From: Hydractinia symbiolongicarpus
Taxonomy: Eukaryota > Cnidaria > Hydrozoa > Anthoathecata > Hydractiniidae
DNA: 64,000 nt
Assembly (NCBI RefSeq): GCF_029227915.1
Contig: NC_079878.1
Coordinates: 31,957,501 to 32,021,500, forward strand
Reading direction: 5' to 3'
A program made the position numbers and the translations under genes. Under the pieces are notes generated by a model, which worked only from the letters and a program-made list of their open reading frames with translations, was not told where the DNA came from and did not search any database. This document shows positions 61,593 to 64,000 of the stretch, one piece after another (the stretch's first letter is position 1; every line of letters begins with the position of its first letter).

Positions 61593-64000
61593 TTTAAAAA
61601 ATCGTTTGGGAAATGAGTTTACTCCCTGGGTACTTTCTTTGTATACTTTTGACTATACGGGCCGAGTCCAGGATTTACGGGAAATCACAGGTTTTCGTTT
61701 GCCGGCGATTAAACTTCTTTTATTCAGCGTCTCATCAAAAATGAAAACATTTTTAAAAACTACAAGTCTCATGGGCTTTAGTGGTGAAATAATAATTTAA
61801 AAAATCGTTTGGGAAATGAGTTTACTCCCTGGGTACTTTCTTTGTATACTTTTGACTATACGGGCCGAGTCCAGGATTTACGGGAAATTGCAGGTTTTCG
61901 TTTGCCGGCGATTAAACTTCTTTTATTCAGCGTCTCATCAAAAATGAAAACATTTTTGAAAACTACAAGTCTCATGCGTTTTAGTGGTGAAAAAGTAATT
62001 TAAAAAATCGTTCGGAAAATTAGTTTACTCCCTGGGTACTTTCTTTGTATACTTTTGACTATACGGGCCAAGCCCGAGATTTACGGGAAATCGCGGGTTT
62101 TCGTTTGCCGGCGATTAAACTTCTTTTATTCAGCGTCTCATCAGAAATGAAAACATTTTTAAAAACTACAAGTATCATGCGTTTTAGTGGTGAAAAAATA
62201 ATTTAAAAAATCGTTCGGGAAATGAGTTTACACCCTGGGTACTTTCTTTGTATACTTTTGACTATACGGGCCGAGTCCGGGATTTACGGGAAATCGCAGG
62301 TTTTCGTTTGCCGGCGATTAAACTTCTTTTATTCAGCGTCTCATCAAAAATGAAAACATTTTTGAAAACTACAAGTCTCATACGTTTTAGTGGTGAAAAA
62401 ATAATTCAAAAATTCGTTCATGAAATGAGTTTACTCACTGGGTACTTTCCTTGTATACTTTTAACTATACGGGCCGAGTCCGGGATTTACGGGAAATCGC
62501 GGGTTGTCGTTTGCCGGCGATTAAACTTCTTTTATTCAGCGTCTCATCAAAAATGAAAACATTTTTAAAAACTACAAGTCTCATGGGCTTTAGTGGTGAA
62601 ATAATAATTTAAAAAATCGTTTGGGAAATGAGTTTACTCCCTGGGTACTTTCTTTGTATACTTTTGACTATACGGGCCGAGTCCAGGATTTACGGGAAAT
62701 CGCAGGTTTTCGTTTGCCGGCGATTAAACTTCTTTTATTCAGCGTCTCATCAAAAATGAAAACATTTTTAAAAACTACAAGTCTCATGGGCTTTAGTGGT
62801 GAAATAATAATTTAAAAAATCGTTTGGGAAATGATTTTACTCCCTGGGTACTTTCTTTGTATACTTTTGACTATACGGGCCGAGTCCAGGATTTACGGGA
62901 AATTGCAGGTTTTCGTTTGCCGGCGATTAAACGTCTTTTATTCAGCGTTTCATCAAAAATGAAAACATTTTTAAAAACTACAAGTCTCATGCGTTTTAGT
63001 GGTGAAAAAGTAATTTAAATAATCGTTCGGGAAATGAGTTTACTCCCTGGGTACTTTCTTTGTATACTTTTGACTATACGGGCCAAGCCCGAGAATTACG
63101 GGAAATCGCGGGTTTTCGTTTGCCGGCGATTAAACTTCTTCTATTCAGCGTCTCATCAAAAATGAAAACATTTTTAAAAACTACAAGTCTCATGCGTTTT
63201 AGTGGTGAAAAAATAATTTAAAAAATCGTTCGGGAAATGAGTTTACACCCTGGGTACTTTCTTTGTATACTTTTGACTATACGGGCCGAGTCCGGGATTT
63301 ACGGGAAATTGCAGGTTTTCGTTTGCCGGCGATTAAACTTCTTTTATTCAGCGTCTCATCAAAAATGAAAACATTTTTGAAAACTACAAGTCTCATACGT
63401 TTTAGTGGTGAAAAAATAATTCAAAAATTCGTTCATGAAATGAGTTTACTCACTGGGTACTTTCCTTGTATACTTTTAACTATACGGGCCGAGTCCGGGA
63501 TTTACGGGAAATCGCGGGTTGTCGTTTGCCGGCGATTAAACTTCTTTTATTCAGCGTCTCATCAAAAATGAAAACATTTTTAAAAACTACAAGTCTCATG
63601 GGCTTTAGTGGTGAAATAATAATTTAAAAAATCGTTTGGGAAATGAGTTTACTCCCTGGGTACTTTCTTTGTATACTTTTGACTATACGGGCCGAGTCCA
63701 GGATTTACGGGAAATCGCAGGTTTTCGTTTGCCGGCGATTAAACTTCTTTTATTCAGCGTCTCATCAAAAATGAAAACATTTTTAAAAACTACAAGTCTC
63801 ATGGGCTTTAGTGGTGAAATAATAATTTAAAAAATCGTTTGGGAAATGAGTTTACTCCCTGGGTACTTTCTTTCTATACTTTTGACTATACGGGCCGAGT
63901 CCAGGATTTACGGGAAATCGCAGGTTTTCGTTTGCCGGCGATTAAACTTCTTTTATTCAGCGTCTCATCAAAAATGAAAACATTTTTAAAAACTACAAGT
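61593..64000 (+). repeat. 5-monomer HOR, 1015 bp, two copies plus a partial third
   Basis: Copies 61593-62607, 62608-63622 and 63623 to the window end. Order: GAGTCCAGG with GGGCTTTAG; GAGTCCAGG with AAATTGCAGG; AAGCCCGAG; ACACCCTGGG with CATACGTTTTAG and ATTCAAAAATTCG; CTCACTGGG with GGGTTGTCG. The third copy is cut by the window edge, so the HOR probably continues. Confidence 0.88.

Larger units (their letters stand above)
1..64000. repeat. Satellite DNA array, ~203-bp monomer, about 315 tandem copies
   Basis: The whole window is tandem copies of one monomer, phased here to start at TTTAAAAAATCG. Landmarks recur in the same order in nearly every copy: AAATGAGTTTACTCC, GGGTACTTTCTTTGTATAC, a GC-rich core with CGGGCC, ACGGGAAATCGC and GCCGGCGATTAAAC, then TTCAGCGTCTCATC, AAAAATGAAAACATTTTT, ACTACAAGTC and TTTTAGTGGTGAAA. 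Copies differ mostly by scattered substitutions and 1-2 bp indels. No stretch longer than a few tens of bases departs from the repeat, and no gene, RNA gene or mobile element interrupts it. Orientation is + except 53355-56307. Known of satellites in general: such arrays form constitutive heterochromatin, often near centromeres. I do not recognise this family by name. Confidence 0.98.

Noticed and set aside
1-64000. Recurrent 64-113-codon open frames, many reading MGNEFTPWVLSLYTFDYTG, as a multicopy gene family
   Set aside because: They repeat with the satellite, depend mostly on TTG starts, are matched by equally long frames on the opposite strand, and end at the monomer boundary because 203 is not a multiple of 3. 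The longer ones arise only where TTTAAA is mutated (for example ATTCAAAAATTCG). No ribosome-site, signal or domain pattern supports coding.
1-64000. CRISPR array
   Set aside because: The period is constant and the whole 203 bp is conserved. There are no short repeats with unique spacers and no cas genes.
1-64000. Bacterial or phage origin of the sequence
   Set aside because: There is no coding density at all, and a long HOR-structured satellite is a eukaryotic heterochromatin pattern.

Overview
The window is one uninterrupted satellite-DNA array. From base 1 to base 64,000 it consists of head-to-tail copies of one AT-rich monomer of about 203 bp (202-203 bp, roughly 315 copies). I find no gene, tRNA, rRNA, transposable element, CRISPR array or unique sequence. 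Every open frame is a by-product of the repeat: 203 is not a multiple of 3, so each new monomer shifts the frame, and frames stay open for only about 64-113 codons on either strand. This points to eukaryotic heterochromatin (centromeric, pericentromeric or subtelomeric). I cannot name the species. A hand count of the consensus gives about 37% GC and 12 CpG per monomer (observed/expected near 1.7), so CpG is not depleted overall; this fits an invertebrate such as an insect better than a heavily methylated plant or vertebrate satellite, but that is inference.

The array is a patchwork of higher-order repeats (HORs), in which a set of distinguishable monomers is copied as a block. From left to right: trimers of 608 bp (1-1216 and 4667-7098); a tetramer of 812 bp (1217-2840); a 25-monomer block of 5070 bp (2029-7098, partly repeated at 7099-9330); hexamer/heptamer units of 1215-1419 bp (9938-15408, with a distant copy at 18441-19859); mixed and pentamer material (15409-24879); a heptamer of 1417 bp (about 24880-30975); a 15-mer of 3042 bp in three copies (about 32805-42190); a 9-mer of 1825 bp (45428-49240); an 8-mer of 1624 bp (56518-59765); and a 5-mer of 1015 bp (61593-64000). 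Between them lie less regular stretches built from the same monomer classes.

The orientation is constant (+ as written) except for one block of about 2.95 kb, 53355-56307, which is inverted. Both of its junctions carry short A-rich microhomology. Other rearrangement scars are a 12-bp foldback (20226-20253), a 273-bp out-of-register composite monomer (23877-24149), several chimeric monomers that mark unequal-exchange points, and small deletions near the inversion. The interest of the window is this record of how a satellite expands, homogenises and breaks. I see no evidence for a protein-coding or RNA-based system.
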